From the NCBI GenBank assembly GCA_965216745.1, contig OZ244191.1:372001-436000 (forward strand): a DNA stretch of 64,000 bases, written 5' to 3'. The position numbers were made by a program, and so were the translations under genes. Within the stretch, counting starts at the first letter, position 1. Every line of letters starts with the position of its first letter. Below the pieces are notes generated by a model. The model saw only the letters and a list, made by a program, of their open reading frames with translations. It was not told where the DNA came from and did not search any database. Below, piece after piece: positions 1 through 10,300 of this stretch. This stretch comes from G965216745 sp965216745 (GTDB lineage Bacteria > Pseudomonadota > Alphaproteobacteria > Rickettsiales > Anaplasmataceae).

Positions 1-885
1 TCTATTTAGTGATCTTCCCAGCACTACTACTTTTTTCCCGACTTCTTTTGCTATTTTAGAGATGGTATGAATTCTTGCGATATTCGAAGCAAATAGAGTT
101 ACCGCTAATATGCCTGTGCTTTCTTCTGCTACTTCTTTAATATGAGCATAAACGCTGCCTTCTGATCCTGAAATTCCTTCGGAGAATACATTGGTGGAAT
201 CACATACTATTGCACAAACGCCTTCATCCCCTAATTCTTCCAATCGCTTTTCATTTGAAAGCTCTCCTACTACAGGGTCTTGGTCAAACTTCCAATCTCC
301 ACTGTGTAATACAACTCCGTGCTGTGTTTTTATAGCAATGGAATGCATTTCAGGAACAGAGTGAGTCATATTGATAAGTTCGAGTTCAAAGGGAGATAGA
401 GATAATTTTCCAGTTTGTACTTCTTTAATTTCAATATTAGGGAGATTGAATTCTTGCAACCTTGCTTTCAGGAAATTAGCTGTAAATTTTGTGGCATATA
501 TTGGACACCCAATATTTTTCCAAAGATGCTGTACAGCTCCAATGTGATCTTCGTGAGAATGTGTTAGAACCATTCCAACTATATCTTTCTTTTTGTTTTT
601 AATGAAGGATATGTCGGGTACTATCATGGTTACTCCAGGCATGTCTTCTGCAAATCCGGTTCCGCAGTCTACTATCAACCATTTACCGTTTAATCCGTAA
701 ACATTGAAGTTCATTCCTATTTCACATGTTCCGCCCAATGGAACTAATATTAAATTTTCTGTTTCATAGATTTTAGAATTAGAATCATATTCTGCATCAT
801 TTTCTAAAATTGAATTACCGGGATTACTCTCCTTGTTCTTATAGTTGCCTAAATTATCAGCATTTTTTTTATATTCTACATTCAT
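1..885 (-). CDS. rnj: Ribonuclease J family metallo-beta-lactamase hydrolase, N-terminal 295 residues (cut by window edge)
   Basis: The reverse strand reads open from an ATG at 885 to the window edge, so the C-terminal part (most of the beta-CASP region and beyond) lies outside. About residue 105 it carries the metal-binding motif THSHEDHIGA, preceded by a VDCGTGF-like stretch and a PLGGTCEIGMN segment; a later NMTHSVPE and a HSGDWKFD motif follow. This order is that of RNase J, a zinc-dependent 5'-3' exo/endoribonuclease of mRNA and rRNA maturation found in alphaproteobacteria. The first 35 or so residues are polar and not part of the catalytic fold. It is divergent from the exonuclease gene at 962 with only 76 bp between them. 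Family assignment is firm; the missing C-terminus prevents further checks. Confidence 0.88.
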   Translation of the reverse strand, partial: MNVEYKKNADNLGNYKNKESNPGNSILENDAEYDSNSKIYETENLILVPLGGTCEIGMNFNVYGLNGKWLIVDCGTGFAEDMPGVTMIVPDISFIKNKKKDIVGMVLTHSHEDHIGAVQHLWKNIGCPIYATKFTANFLKARLQEFNLPNIEIKEVQTGKLSLSPFELELINMTHSVPEMHSIAIKTQHGVVLHSGDWKFDQDPVVGELSNEKRLEELGDEGVCAIVCDSTNVFSEGISGSEGSVYAHIKEVAEESTGILAVTLFASNIARIHTISKIAKEVGKKVVVLGRSLNR

Positions 886-961
886 GTCAAATTACCAAGT
901 TAAAAAATATTACTATCAGTTATACCGCCTATAATAATTAAGGCTGTACAAAGTCATTGTC

Positions 962-1786
962 TTGATTTATAAACCATATAGCGTGCATGAGTCAATTCTT
1001 ATATTCGACATAGAGACGGTACCAGATATTGAGGCCTGTTATCCACTTACTGGCAACTCTTTTTCCAATGCTGCCGATGCTAGGAAATGTATGGAAGATT
1101 ATCATTTAGATATAACTGATGGTAGAAATTCTTTTTTGCGTCAGCCATTCCATAAGATTGTTGCTATCAGTTTCATGCTTTGTGAGATTCAAAGGCAGGA
1201 TGGTTTGGAAAGATATGTTCTTAAAGAGCTAAGATCTGGTGGAACTTTGTTATCTACAGAAAAAGAATTAGTTGAAGGCTTTTTTCATTTTTTGGAGCGC
1301 AATAATTCAAGACTTATCTCATTTAATGGGCGTACTTTTGATATTCCGGTGTTGAAGTATAGAGCAATGTGCCATAAGATACAATCTAGATATTTCTATT
1401 TATCTGGTGATAAATGGAATAATTATTGCAATAGATATAGCCAGGATTGGCATTGTGATTTGCTTGATGCTTTGTCTGATTATGGCGCGTCAGCACGAAT
1501 CAAGATAAACGAAGTTTGCTCTATATTAGGCTTTCCAGGAAAATTTGGAGTTGATGGATCTATGGTTGCTGATCTTTATGATAAAGGAGAAATACAAAAA
1601 ATAAGAGATTATTGTGAAACCGATGTATTAAATACCTATCTTGTTTATTTGAGATATATGCATCATCGTGGTATAATCTCACTTGCAGATCACGATAGCT
1701 CTACAAAAGATGTTGTTCGTTATTTGAAAGAAGAGGGTGTAAGAAGAAAACATTTGAAAGATTTCTTGGATGCTTGGGAATACTAG
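962..1786 (+). CDS. DEDDy-type 3'-5' exonuclease (DNA_pol_B_exo2 / predicted polysaccharide-biosynthesis exonuclease family)
   Basis: A 274-residue RNase H-fold nuclease. The Exo I motif FDIETVPD (about residues 15-22) supplies the acidic pair D16/E18, Exo II is SFNGRTFDIP with D127, and Exo III is YCETDVLNTY with Y217 and D221, so all four acidic residues plus the tyrosine of a DEDDy exonuclease are present. The FDIETVPD signature is typical of the small proteobacterial family often annotated as 'predicted 3'-5' exonuclease related to the exonuclease domain of PolB'. The start taken is TTG at 962, the first usable codon before the conserved fold; an in-frame GTG lies a few codons later. Its substrate (DNA or RNA) cannot be read from sequence. 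Confidence 0.8.
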   Translation: MIYKPYSVHESILIFDIETVPDIEACYPLTGNSFSNAADARKCMEDYHLDITDGRNSFLRQPFHKIVAISFMLCEIQRQDGLERYVLKELRSGGTLLSTEKELVEGFFHFLERNNSRLISFNGRTFDIPVLKYRAMCHKIQSRYFYLSGDKWNNYCNRYSQDWHCDLLDALSDYGASARIKINEVCSILGFPGKFGVDGSMVADLYDKGEIQKIRDYCETDVLNTYLVYLRYMHHRGIISLADHDSSTKDVVRYLKEEGVRRKHLKDFLDAWEY

Positions 1787-1812
1787 GTCTTAGAGAATGT
1801 GTTTTATTTATA

Positions 1813-2811
1813 TCATGCAAATACAGAGTTGTTTGTGGAATGACAAATTTGTAATTTTTTTTCAGGATTAAGGACTGAATAGATATGGTGACATGCTGTT
1901 GCAGCTTCAGCAAAGCCTGTGAGTATTAGCTTCAATTTGCCTGGATATGAAGCTGAATCCCCTATTGCAAATATGTTTTCTACGCTTGTTTGCATATTTA
2001 TCTTGTCTACTTTTATTGATCCTTCTTTTGATAAATCAAGTCCCCACTGTGTTAATGTTTTATTTGAAGATTTGAGTCCGAAAAACATCAACAGATGCTG
2101 CGCATTAATTTCTATTGTCTGTTTTGTTGTAATATGTTTCACGGAGATTGTTTTCAGACACCCTTGAGTTCCTTCTACTTTTGATATTTGATAGGGAGTC
2201 AATAATTCCACATTTGAACTTTTTACTAAATTATGTACCATTTGCATGGTTGAAGGCATGCATTTAAAATTTGTTCTTCTGTGTATTATATAGATTTTTC
2301 GAGCAATTTTGCTAAGCATCACCGTCCAATCAGCAGCAGAATCTCCTCCCCCTGCAATTATGATTGTCTGATCGCGAAAAATTTCCATATCGTTTACGGA
2401 ATAATGAGCGGATTTGTTCTCGTACTGTTCAAGATTTGCTATTGGTGGTTTATTATGCTCTATTATACCATTTCCGGAGGCAATTATTATAGATTTTCCA
2501 TTTATTATATCCCCATTTTCTAGTTTAACCAATGCTTCTTTTGATTTGGTTTTCATGCTAATAATTTTGTGTCCCAAGTGGTATTTTGGTTGAAATCTCT
2601 CGCACTGTTGTTTGAGTTTTTTTATCAAATGTTCAGCAGTGATGCATGGGTATGCTGGTATATCATATATGTACTTATCCAGATATAAATTGCATTGCCC
2701 TCCAATATTGCTCATGAGATCAACTATATGGCTAGTCATACCTAACATTCCAGCCTGAAAAGCGGCAAACAGAGCAGAAGGTCCCGCTCCGATTATGATC
2801 AAATCTCTCAT
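1813..2811 (-). CDS. Ferredoxin/flavodoxin--NADP reductase, thioredoxin-reductase-like (type 2)
   Basis: 332 residues with two Rossmann dinucleotide sites: FAD-binding GAGPSA at residues 8-13 and an NADPH site GGGDSA at about 154-159, then a C-terminal FAD motif AIGDSASYPG followed by LILTGFAEAA. The fold is that of thioredoxin reductase, but the redox-active CxxC between the two halves is absent, which is the hallmark of type-2 ferredoxin-NADP reductases. In alphaproteobacteria these pass electrons between NADPH and ferredoxin or flavodoxin, supporting Fe-S enzymes. It converges on the exonuclease gene. Thioredoxin reductase is the alternative but is disfavoured by the missing cysteines. Confidence 0.85.
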   Translation of the reverse strand: MRDLIIIGAGPSALFAAFQAGMLGMTSHIVDLMSNIGGQCNLYLDKYIYDIPAYPCITAEHLIKKLKQQCERFQPKYHLGHKIISMKTKSKEALVKLENGDIINGKSIIIASGNGIIEHNKPPIANLEQYENKSAHYSVNDMEIFRDQTIIIAGGGDSAADWTVMLSKIARKIYIIHRRTNFKCMPSTMQMVHNLVKSSNVELLTPYQISKVEGTQGCLKTISVKHITTKQTIEINAQHLLMFFGLKSSNKTLTQWGLDLSKEGSIKVDKINMQTSVENIFAIGDSASYPGKLKLILTGFAEAATACHHIYSVLNPEKKLQICHSTNNSVFA

Positions 2812-2950
2812 TCTCAGAGAATATCATGTATAGTCTCACCGATCAATTTTATATCTTAAGGTTTTGGTGGTATTTGTGTTTCTGAACAATTGGTTTTGAT
2901 GAAATTAATTGTGATATTTGAATGAATTTGTAATAAAAAATGATAGTTGG

Positions 2951-4687
2951 TCATTTTTTCAAGCTCTCAAGAATGTTTTTAGCTGTTTTAGTGTCTATAT
3001 TAGGCAATGAAGAGATTTGTTGTAAATTTGAATTTTTTATTTTCTCGATTGATCCAAAATGTGTTAAGAGAATTTTTTTTCTTTTTGGCCCAATGCCTGG
3101 GATTGAATCTAAAGATGATTTTGTGAATGCTTTATTGCGTTTTTGTCTATGACTATTTATTGCAAATCTATGAGCTTCATCTCTTATTACCTGAAGATAT
3201 TTAAACAAAGGATCGTCTTTGTTGAGATAATGTGTTTTTCCGTCTAGAGTATGTATCTTATCTTCTCCAGCTTTTCTACCTTGGCCTTTAGATATTGATG
3301 CAAAAGGGATTGTAGTTAATATGTCTTTCAAACAATTTAAATGTCCTATTCCTCCATCTATTAATATGAAATCTGGTCTGTTTGTTTTATTTTTTAGTCT
3401 TCTGGTTATAACTTCTCTCATCATTCCGTAATCATCAGTAGATTTGCTTATTTGTATGTTATATTTTCTATATTCAGATTTTATAAAACCTTCATGTCCT
3501 ACAGATATTGATACTCCAACGCTATGAGATCCAGAGATGTGGCTATTGTCGTATACTTCTACTTTTTGTGGAACAGATTTTAAACAAAAAAATCTTGCTA
3601 TACTTTTTAAATTCTCTTTGTTCCCCAGTTTTTTCTTTAATCTATAGCTAAGAGTTTGCTCTGCTTCCTCTTCTAGGGTTTTGATTATATTGAAAACAAT
3701 TCCTTTTTTGGGAACACGAAGATTAATTTTTTGCATTTTTCCTAAAGCATCAATAGTGTTTTGATCTGGATCAACGTTAAGATAGATATCTTCGGTCATG
3801 CATGATTGTAACAAGAATTTGTTTATAGTTTCTGATTCTGTTCCTTGAGCTTTTGGAATGAAGTAAGTCTGAGTACCGTGATTATATCCATCTTTAAAAA
3901 CTTTCATGTATATGAATGTCTCTAGTTCATTAGATGATACAATGATAATTGTTCCATTTTCTATAGTGCTGTGGCTATGGCTCCTTATTGTTTCTAATGA
4001 GCGAAGTCGATCTCTATAAATTATTGCTGATTCATATTCTTGATTCTTGCTAGCATTGTTCATTGCATTCAAGAGTTCTTGTTGTATGTATGAAACTTCT
4101 CCATTTAAAACTTTTTGTGCTCTATCTATGTTTTTTTTATATTCTATGCTTGATATCAAATTTGTACAAGGAGCAGAACATCTATTCATTTGGTATTCTA
4201 TGCAAGGCCTTACCCTGGAGGCAAATTCTGAATCTGGGCATGACCTTATCAAGAAGGCTTTGCGCAATAGACCTATTGTTCTTATAACATCTGAAGTTGC
4301 TGTAAATGGCCCATGGCAGCCTTTTTTGAATTTTCCTCTATATTTGTATAGCTTTGGAAAGTCATGAGATCGATCTATGAATATAAAAGGGTAAGACTTG
4401 TCATCTTTAAATAAGATGTTGTATTTAGGGCTCAATTCTTTGATTAAGTTTGCTTCTAATATGAGCGCTTCTGTTTCTGTAGAAGTATTTACAGTATCAA
4501 TTCTATTTATATGTCTGATCATTTCTTCTATGCGGTTCGATTGAGGGCGCAAGTATTGTGATAGTCTATTTTTGATGTTTTTCGCTTTACCTACATATAG
4601 AATTTTGCCCTGTTTGCTTGACATTTTGTACACGCCAGGCTTCATGGATGCTTCTAAAAGCTTTGCTTTTATTACTTCTCTAGACAT
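2951..4687 (-). CDS. uvrC: Excinuclease ABC subunit C
   Basis: 578 residues with the complete UvrC layout. An N-terminal GIY-YIG nuclease (MKPGVYKMSS, then ILYVGKAKNIKNRLSQYL) makes the 3' incision. A central UVR motif region (ASKNQEYESAIIYRDRL) contacts UvrB. An RNase H-like domain with VEVYDNSHISGSHSVG and DFILIDGGIGH makes the 5' incision, and the C-terminal tandem helix-hairpin-helix begins LDSIPGIGPKRKK. It acts with UvrA/UvrB in nucleotide excision repair. Length is slightly below the usual 600-620 residues but no domain is missing. It is a stand-alone gene with about 120 bp of sequence to icd upstream. Confidence 0.96.
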   Translation of the reverse strand: MSREVIKAKLLEASMKPGVYKMSSKQGKILYVGKAKNIKNRLSQYLRPQSNRIEEMIRHINRIDTVNTSTETEALILEANLIKELSPKYNILFKDDKSYPFIFIDRSHDFPKLYKYRGKFKKGCHGPFTATSDVIRTIGLLRKAFLIRSCPDSEFASRVRPCIEYQMNRCSAPCTNLISSIEYKKNIDRAQKVLNGEVSYIQQELLNAMNNASKNQEYESAIIYRDRLRSLETIRSHSHSTIENGTIIIVSSNELETFIYMKVFKDGYNHGTQTYFIPKAQGTESETINKFLLQSCMTEDIYLNVDPDQNTIDALGKMQKINLRVPKKGIVFNIIKTLEEEAEQTLSYRLKKKLGNKENLKSIARFFCLKSVPQKVEVYDNSHISGSHSVGVSISVGHEGFIKSEYRKYNIQISKSTDDYGMMREVITRRLKNKTNRPDFILIDGGIGHLNCLKDILTTIPFASISKGQGRKAGEDKIHTLDGKTHYLNKDDPLFKYLQVIRDEAHRFAINSHRQKRNKAFTKSSLDSIPGIGPKRKKILLTHFGSIEKIKNSNLQQISSLPNIDTKTAKNILESLKK

Positions 4688-4809
4688 AAAAAATTTGCTT
4701 CTTGTGTTCTTGTTTTAGTTCCTTGTTATACAACTAAATTTATACAAGATAAACTTTATACAGACAAACTTGCCTTTATTTGCAATGAAACGCTAATGCT
4801 TTTTTCTCT

Positions 4810-6222
4810 TTATATCCAAAACTGACGCTTGTTGTTAAAGTTGTAGAGTTTGTCCATACTGTGAATCTCCCATCCAGCTTCAGTTATATTTTGCATTAAG
4901 GTGTTAATTTCAGCATGTGAAATCTCACTATGAGCAATAAATCTACAACATATTGAATCAAAACAACTTGGCATTGATAATGTCTGTGTTGGCCATATAC
5001 TTATTCCTATTACGTATATGTTTTCTAACTTTAATCCATTCTTGTTAAAATCAGTTGCTTTGTTTGTGAAAATTTTTATTTCATTTTGATTGCATTTTAA
5101 AGACAGATCTACCCCATTTAAACTAATTTCATTATGTGTTTCTATTTCGTTTTTAGATATTTCCCCTTTAGGTAATAATATTGCGTGATTGTTAGATGAA
5201 TCTATATAGTTGCCTGATTGTATTCTACTAATGATTTCCTGTGTAAATTCCTTAGTACTTACTTTCTTTCGGCTATAACTACTGTCAAAAATATCTTCTG
5301 TATGTATACCTTCTTCAATTGTATTCAACCAAGCATTCATAATGCTTTGCGCAGCTTTTTTTTTGTCTAGATAGTCAAGCATATATATGGCTGCGTTTAA
5401 CAGACCAGATGGGTTTGCTATGTTTTTTCCAGCTATTCCTGGAGCTGAGCCGTGAACGGCTTCGAACATAGCATACTCTTTTCCTATATTCACACTACCT
5501 GACATTCCCACTGAGCCTACAACTTCTGAAACGATATCTGAAGCAACATCTCCATATAAATTGAGAGTAACAATGACATCAAAATCTTCTGGGCGAGTTG
5601 CTATATAAGCTAATCCTATGTCTAGTAAGTATGAGTCATGTTGTATCTCTGGGTAGAGATACGCAGTGTCTTGAAATGCATCATGAAATGCTCCGTCAGT
5701 CATTTTCATTATATTGTCTTTAATCAAACATGTGACTTTTTTGCGATTATTTGCTTTTGCATATTCAAAAGCAAATTTACATATATTCCAAGAATTATTA
5801 TTAGTTATATATTTTTTGCCTATAAACAAATCTTTGGTAAATCTATATTCAACCCCTGAATATAAATCTTCTGAATTTTCCCTAATGGTGACAATGTCTA
5901 TGTTGTCATTGACTAGTATGTTTTTGCAAGGTCTTATGTTAGCGTATAGCCCCAATTCTTTTCTTATCCGTACATTTAGGCTTCTGCATCCTTTGCCTTG
6001 CGGAGTTGTGATTGGCGACTTTAATATAACTTTATTTTTTTTTATGGTTTCCCAGTCATTTTCTTTTATTCCGGATAAATTTCCTGATTCGTAGATTGTT
6101 TGGCCTATGTTTATTAAATCTACCGAAATATCAGATTTTGCAGCAGATAGAATTTCTAAAACAGATTCCATTATTTCTGGTCCTATCCCGTCTCCAGGGG
6201 CTACTGTGATTTTATTGTTCAT
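4810..6222 (-). CDS. icd: Isocitrate dehydrogenase (long, Rickettsia-type with C-terminal extension)
   Basis: About 470 residues. The N-terminal two thirds is the isocitrate/isopropylmalate dehydrogenase fold: ITVAPGDGIGPEI at the start, KSPITTPQG, then RKELGLYANIRPC for substrate binding, TIRENSEDLYSGVEY, and FEAVHGSAPGIAGKNIANPSG near the nucleotide site. The last ~130 residues form an extra domain, as in rickettsial isocitrate dehydrogenases. It catalyses oxidative decarboxylation of isocitrate to 2-oxoglutarate in the TCA cycle. An upstream GTG (6234) would add four residues; I prefer the ATG at 6222 because MNNKITVAPGDGIG matches the family start, although AGGA sits only three bases before it. 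Cofactor preference (NAD or NADP) is not certain from eye inspection. Confidence 0.92.
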   Translation of the reverse strand: MNNKITVAPGDGIGPEIMESVLEILSAAKSDISVDLINIGQTIYESGNLSGIKENDWETIKKNKVILKSPITTPQGKGCRSLNVRIRKELGLYANIRPCKNILVNDNIDIVTIRENSEDLYSGVEYRFTKDLFIGKKYITNNNSWNICKFAFEYAKANNRKKVTCLIKDNIMKMTDGAFHDAFQDTAYLYPEIQHDSYLLDIGLAYIATRPEDFDVIVTLNLYGDVASDIVSEVVGSVGMSGSVNIGKEYAMFEAVHGSAPGIAGKNIANPSGLLNAAIYMLDYLDKKKAAQSIMNAWLNTIEEGIHTEDIFDSSYSRKKVSTKEFTQEIISRIQSGNYIDSSNNHAILLPKGEISKNEIETHNEISLNGVDLSLKCNQNEIKIFTNKATDFNKNGLKLENIYVIGISIWPTQTLSMPSCFDSICCRFIAHSEISHAEINTLMQNITEAGWEIHSMDKLYNFNNKRQFWI

Positions 6223-6361
6223 AAATCCTACCACTTAATATAGTTAATTATAAATTTACGCCTGACTATCAACAAATAAATCACGGAAGTAAACTTAGAT
6301 ACTACAATGAAATATATAATTATGCGTTACAAAAGAAGATGTTATTTATGCTTTTTAGTTT

Positions 6362-6401
6362 TGATGCCAACTATGATGCCAACTAATTTTGATGCCAACT
6401 A
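6362..6401. repeat. Three copies of a 12-bp direct repeat upstream of pdxH
   Basis: The sequence TGATGCCAACTA occurs three times, at 6362-6373, 6374-6385 and 6390-6401, the first two abutting and the third after four bases. It lies in the noncoding gap between icd and pdxH, which point away from each other. It could be a replication-slippage array or an array of regulatory half-sites; nothing else in the window shares it as far as I can see. Confidence 0.85.
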
Positions 6402-6443
6402 ATTGTGCTAATTCATGCATTTAATCTATTTTCTAGATTTTGA

Positions 6444-7094
6444 TTGATTTTATGTGTTGTAAATGTGAGTAATCTGATATATAAGTACTGGCTATTTTGT
6501 GAATTGATTGTGAATTTTCTTGACCCTATTTCTTGGTTTGATTTATGCTATCTTGAAGCTTCTAAGGCTTGTGAGAACCCATCTGTTATGTGTGTTGCTA
6601 CTTGTGGATTAGATTTGAAGCCATCAGCAAGATTTGTGTTGCTCAAGAGATATGATCAAAGAGGTTTTATATTTTATTCTAGCTCTCTGAGCAGAAAAGC
6701 TGAACAGCTTAGAGAAAACCCAAATGCTTCAGTTGCTTTTTATTGGGACGCTACCAAAACTCAGGTCAGGGTAGAGGGTTGTATTTCAGAAGTGAGTGCT
6801 GGTGAGGCTGATATTTACTTTGCTTCCAGGTCCAGGGAAAAACAGATTTCTGCTCACTTGTCAAAACAATCTCAAGTGATACCAGAAGGATTGGAGATTT
6901 CTTCTGTATTTGAAAGTTGCAAAAAGGAATATTCTGTTTATAAAAAAATACCAAGGCCATACTTTTGGAACGGTTTTTTACTGTGTCCCAATAGATTTGA
7001 ATTCTGGAAAGAAGGAGATCATAGACTTAACTCTAGAACCGAGTACATTAAGTCCGCTGACAATCAATGGATTAAAAGAAAGTTGTATCCATAG
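6444..7094 (+). CDS. pdxH: Pyridoxamine 5'-phosphate oxidase
   Basis: FMN-dependent oxidase that makes pyridoxal 5'-phosphate from pyridoxine or pyridoxamine phosphate. Recognised from the run SARFVLLKRYDQRGFIFYSS (FMN/phosphate site), SRKAEQLRENPNASVAFYW, QVRVEG, and the C-terminal segments WNGFLLCPNRFEFW and DHRLNSRTEY, which match PdxH. The core begins about residue 28 (FLDPISWFD). The 5' end is uncertain: TTG at 6444 gives 216 residues, but GTG at 6465, TTG at 6504 and GTG at 6510 are also in frame and no clear Shine-Dalgarno site decides between them. Downstream is a 267-bp gap with no gene seen, ending in a promoter for the next gene. Confidence 0.9.
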   Translation: MILCVVNVSNLIYKYWLFCELIVNFLDPISWFDLCYLEASKACENPSVMCVATCGLDLKPSARFVLLKRYDQRGFIFYSSSLSRKAEQLRENPNASVAFYWDATKTQVRVEGCISEVSAGEADIYFASRSREKQISAHLSKQSQVIPEGLEISSVFESCKKEYSVYKKIPRPYFWNGFLLCPNRFEFWKEGDHRLNSRTEYIKSADNQWIKRKLYP

Positions 7095-7335
7095 TATTTT
7101 TGTTAACTTACTGATGTTTTTTGTTTAAATTCAGCTTTTATTTTATACTCCTTTTTAACAATTAAGTATATAGTTATTTTTTTATTTCTTAATAGCTATT
7201 AATAGTGTCTTAATAGATACTAACAGATTATATTATCTTGCAAATCCAATTTTCCAATTGAAATTTATATTCTCAATGCTAATACACTTTATCATGATGT
7301 AGGCTTTAAATTATAGTTTTTGTCTATATCACATC

Positions 7336-7344
7336 TGTTATAAT
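7336..7344 (+). promoter_or_regulatory. Extended -10 promoter candidate for the 1071-residue membrane protein gene
   Basis: TGTTATAAT fits the extended -10 consensus (TGnTATAAT) exactly. There is no good -35 at normal spacing, as is common for extended -10 promoters. Transcription would start around 7350, giving a leader of only about 10 bases containing AGG just before the ATG at 7362. Confidence 0.5.
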
Positions 7345-7361
7345 ACTTTTATAGGTAGCTA

Positions 7362-10300
7362 ATGAAACCAGAAACAAAATTTGAAATTCAACCTTGTTCT
7401 TCTCAAGCTGAAGAGCGTGAAATGGAGATTGAAATTAATACTAAGCCTTATGAAGAATCTTCAGAAGATGCAGTTCAAAATATATGTTTGTTTGCAAAAA
7501 GTTTCTTTTTGTTTCTTGAAAGCATAAAAAACGATGAAGAATTTAGTAACGAGACTCTTGTTGCTAATCTTGTTTCTCGTTTCAATGAATCTAAATTTAA
7601 TGTCTACAAATTACAAAAATCTTATACATCAGATTTAGAATCATCAGATTTAGAATCATCTTATTTAGATTTAGCTCAAATAGTGTACGAAAAATGGCTT
7701 TTTTATGAAAAGAATAATGAAGATACAAAAGAGCTAATTAAATCTAAAAAGGAGTTTTTGTCTTTTCTTAGGGATCCAAGAAATAAGAGTGTGATTGGAA
7801 ATTTTCAAAATGCTTATAATCATTTCATTAGATCCGGTAGTTTTATTCAAAGAACTACTAATCTTTTTAAAAATAGACTTAATTCTCAAGAAAAACCTTT
7901 ACATGAAATGTATGATGTGTGGGTTGAAATTGATGGAAAAAATGAGGATTCCAATTCAAGCCAAGATGGTTTTGGATTGATTCAAAAAAATCGTGATAGT
8001 GACAATAAAATAATAAAAGAATGTTCCAAAGGAGATGATGATATAGTGTATGAATCTATAGTGGAATATCAAAAATCCCTTCAAGGTAGCAAACATTTTC
8101 GTAAATTTTATATTGGAGAAATACAAGAAAACCAAAAAGAAAAAAATGAATTTTTCAAAAATCAGGCTCCATCCTTTTGGGATAGAATTGATGGACTTTT
8201 TCTTAAATCTAATGTTTCTTTGTTTTTGCTTGCCATGTCAAGTTATGTGTTTAAAGGATTTTTTACTGATTCCGAAGAAGGAGAAGAAGATCTGAGTAGT
8301 GCTTTTCTTATGATGGGAGCGTATATGATGTCTATTATGTTTTGTTTGAAAATTGCTTTCTTTGGGAATAATAATCAAGTAAGAAAATCCCATGAGAGGA
8401 ATATACAAAGTAATATCTCTTTCGAGGTAACGAAGAATTTATCGTGTGTTAAAAGATCTGTGCATGTTAATGAAGTTTCTGATAAAGTACAAAATATTCT
8501 AAAAAAACACAATTCAATTGATATAATTGATGAATTTAAAAGAATTTCAGACCTAGTTTTAGTTTCTTTGAAAGAAAAACATCAGACATGTGAAGAACTT
8601 ACTAAAAAAAAGAAACATATTATAAATGAAATTAACTCCTTTAGATCATTTCTTGATAAAAATGAAAACGCAAAAGATTTTCAGAAACAAGAATTAAAAA
8701 TCTTAGGTCGCTTTCTTGATTTTTACCATCAACTTATTATATCCATCGATCTTACTGACATCAATAGACTTGAATCTGTTTCTAAAAATTCTAATCCTCA
8801 TACTTTCATTTTCTGTGGCCGCATGATGGTGGCAAGAGCATTTGTAAATGCATTGTATAATATTTCTGCTTTTGTGGGGATAATCGACTTTGGGGAATCA
8901 AATAAAACAAAAGAAGCGTGTATGAAAATATTTTATTCGTTTCTGGGTCTTGTAGGATATGGTGCGCTTCTCGAAATGCCAGAGCAAAACAAAGCTGAAA
9001 AACAACCAATAAATATTAGAGAAGCGTCTAATGACGCTGTTTTGGGAATTCAACGTAAAAATCCTGGAGTTACTATTGGTTCTAATTCAGTTGAATTTGG
9101 ACTCATGAGTCTTTATGGAAGCTTTGCTTGTATTACCCTTGGCATTTTGGGAACTGCATATATAAATGTGCCACAAGCAATCAAACTTCTTCAAGGAACA
9201 GAACATTCGGATGAGACAAATGTATTTTCGAATGGAACAATTACTGAATCACCAGAAGAGAGCAATTTTGATCTTAATTTTTATATTGGAATAATGACTA
9301 CTGTTTTTTTTGTATTCGGCAAGTGCATTTTCCCTATAACACTTATGAAATCTCTTCGTGAGGATTTTAATGGTTTTTGTTCGAATGTAGCAATTTTTTT
9401 TCGTAGCAAACTTTTTAATGGTCAAAATAAAGCTAGTTTAAAAGAAATTGCTGATAGTTTTAAGAAATTATCATGGGGTAATAAAGGTCTTGTATTTGAC
9501 TGTATTAGATTCCTATCTTTTCCTATTACCAACCTTTTGAATATGGTATCATTGTATAGGCCTGCTTTTATGGTTGATTGTTTTTCCACTACTATGGCTG
9601 ATGTTGCGCATCTGTTACTTACGGGTGGGAATGGACAAGAATTTATAGGACTTTTGCTTAAGTCTTTTATTCATAAGGAGGATTCAGTATTTCAAGATTT
9701 TATTGAGATCTTACGTTCTGAATATAAAAAACTTGAGATTGAGGAAGATTCGTGTCGTACAGAAGAGAATGATGATCCTTCAAAATTAATGATTTCGAGA
9801 ATCGATCGTATTCTTAAAGAGAAAAAATTCGATGATATTTACACAAATGATTTTTTAATGCTGAAAGATATTCTTGGTCGAGACACCCCAGAATATTTGA
9901 AAGAGGCTCAAGCTATACCTGTGTTTAGCCAAATAGAGAAAATAAGCAAAAAAGAAGCTGCAAAGGTATTCGGTAAGATTGTCAAAGCCTCAGAAAAAGA
10001 AAATCAAATTAGATCGAAAAAATATAATGGTTCAGAAAAAGCATTCATAAGTTCTAGAGAAATTTGCGAAATTGAAGAAAATGCACAAATTGCCATTCCG
10101 ATTAATTTTGATGAAGCTTCACCAGACCAGAAAATCAGAATTTTAGCATCAAGCGAACATATTTATAAAATCATAGAAATCCTTATGAAGAAAGAAGAAT
10201 TAACTGAAAACGATATACAAAATATTATTTGTAATTTCGATGAAATAAAGAGAAATCCTGCTGAGCTTCAAAGCTCCCAACTTCCTATTAATGTGTCTAG

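Noticed and set aside
1813..2811. Thioredoxin reductase
   Set aside because: The fold matches but the CxxC redox motif is missing, so ferredoxin-NADP reductase type 2 is the better call.
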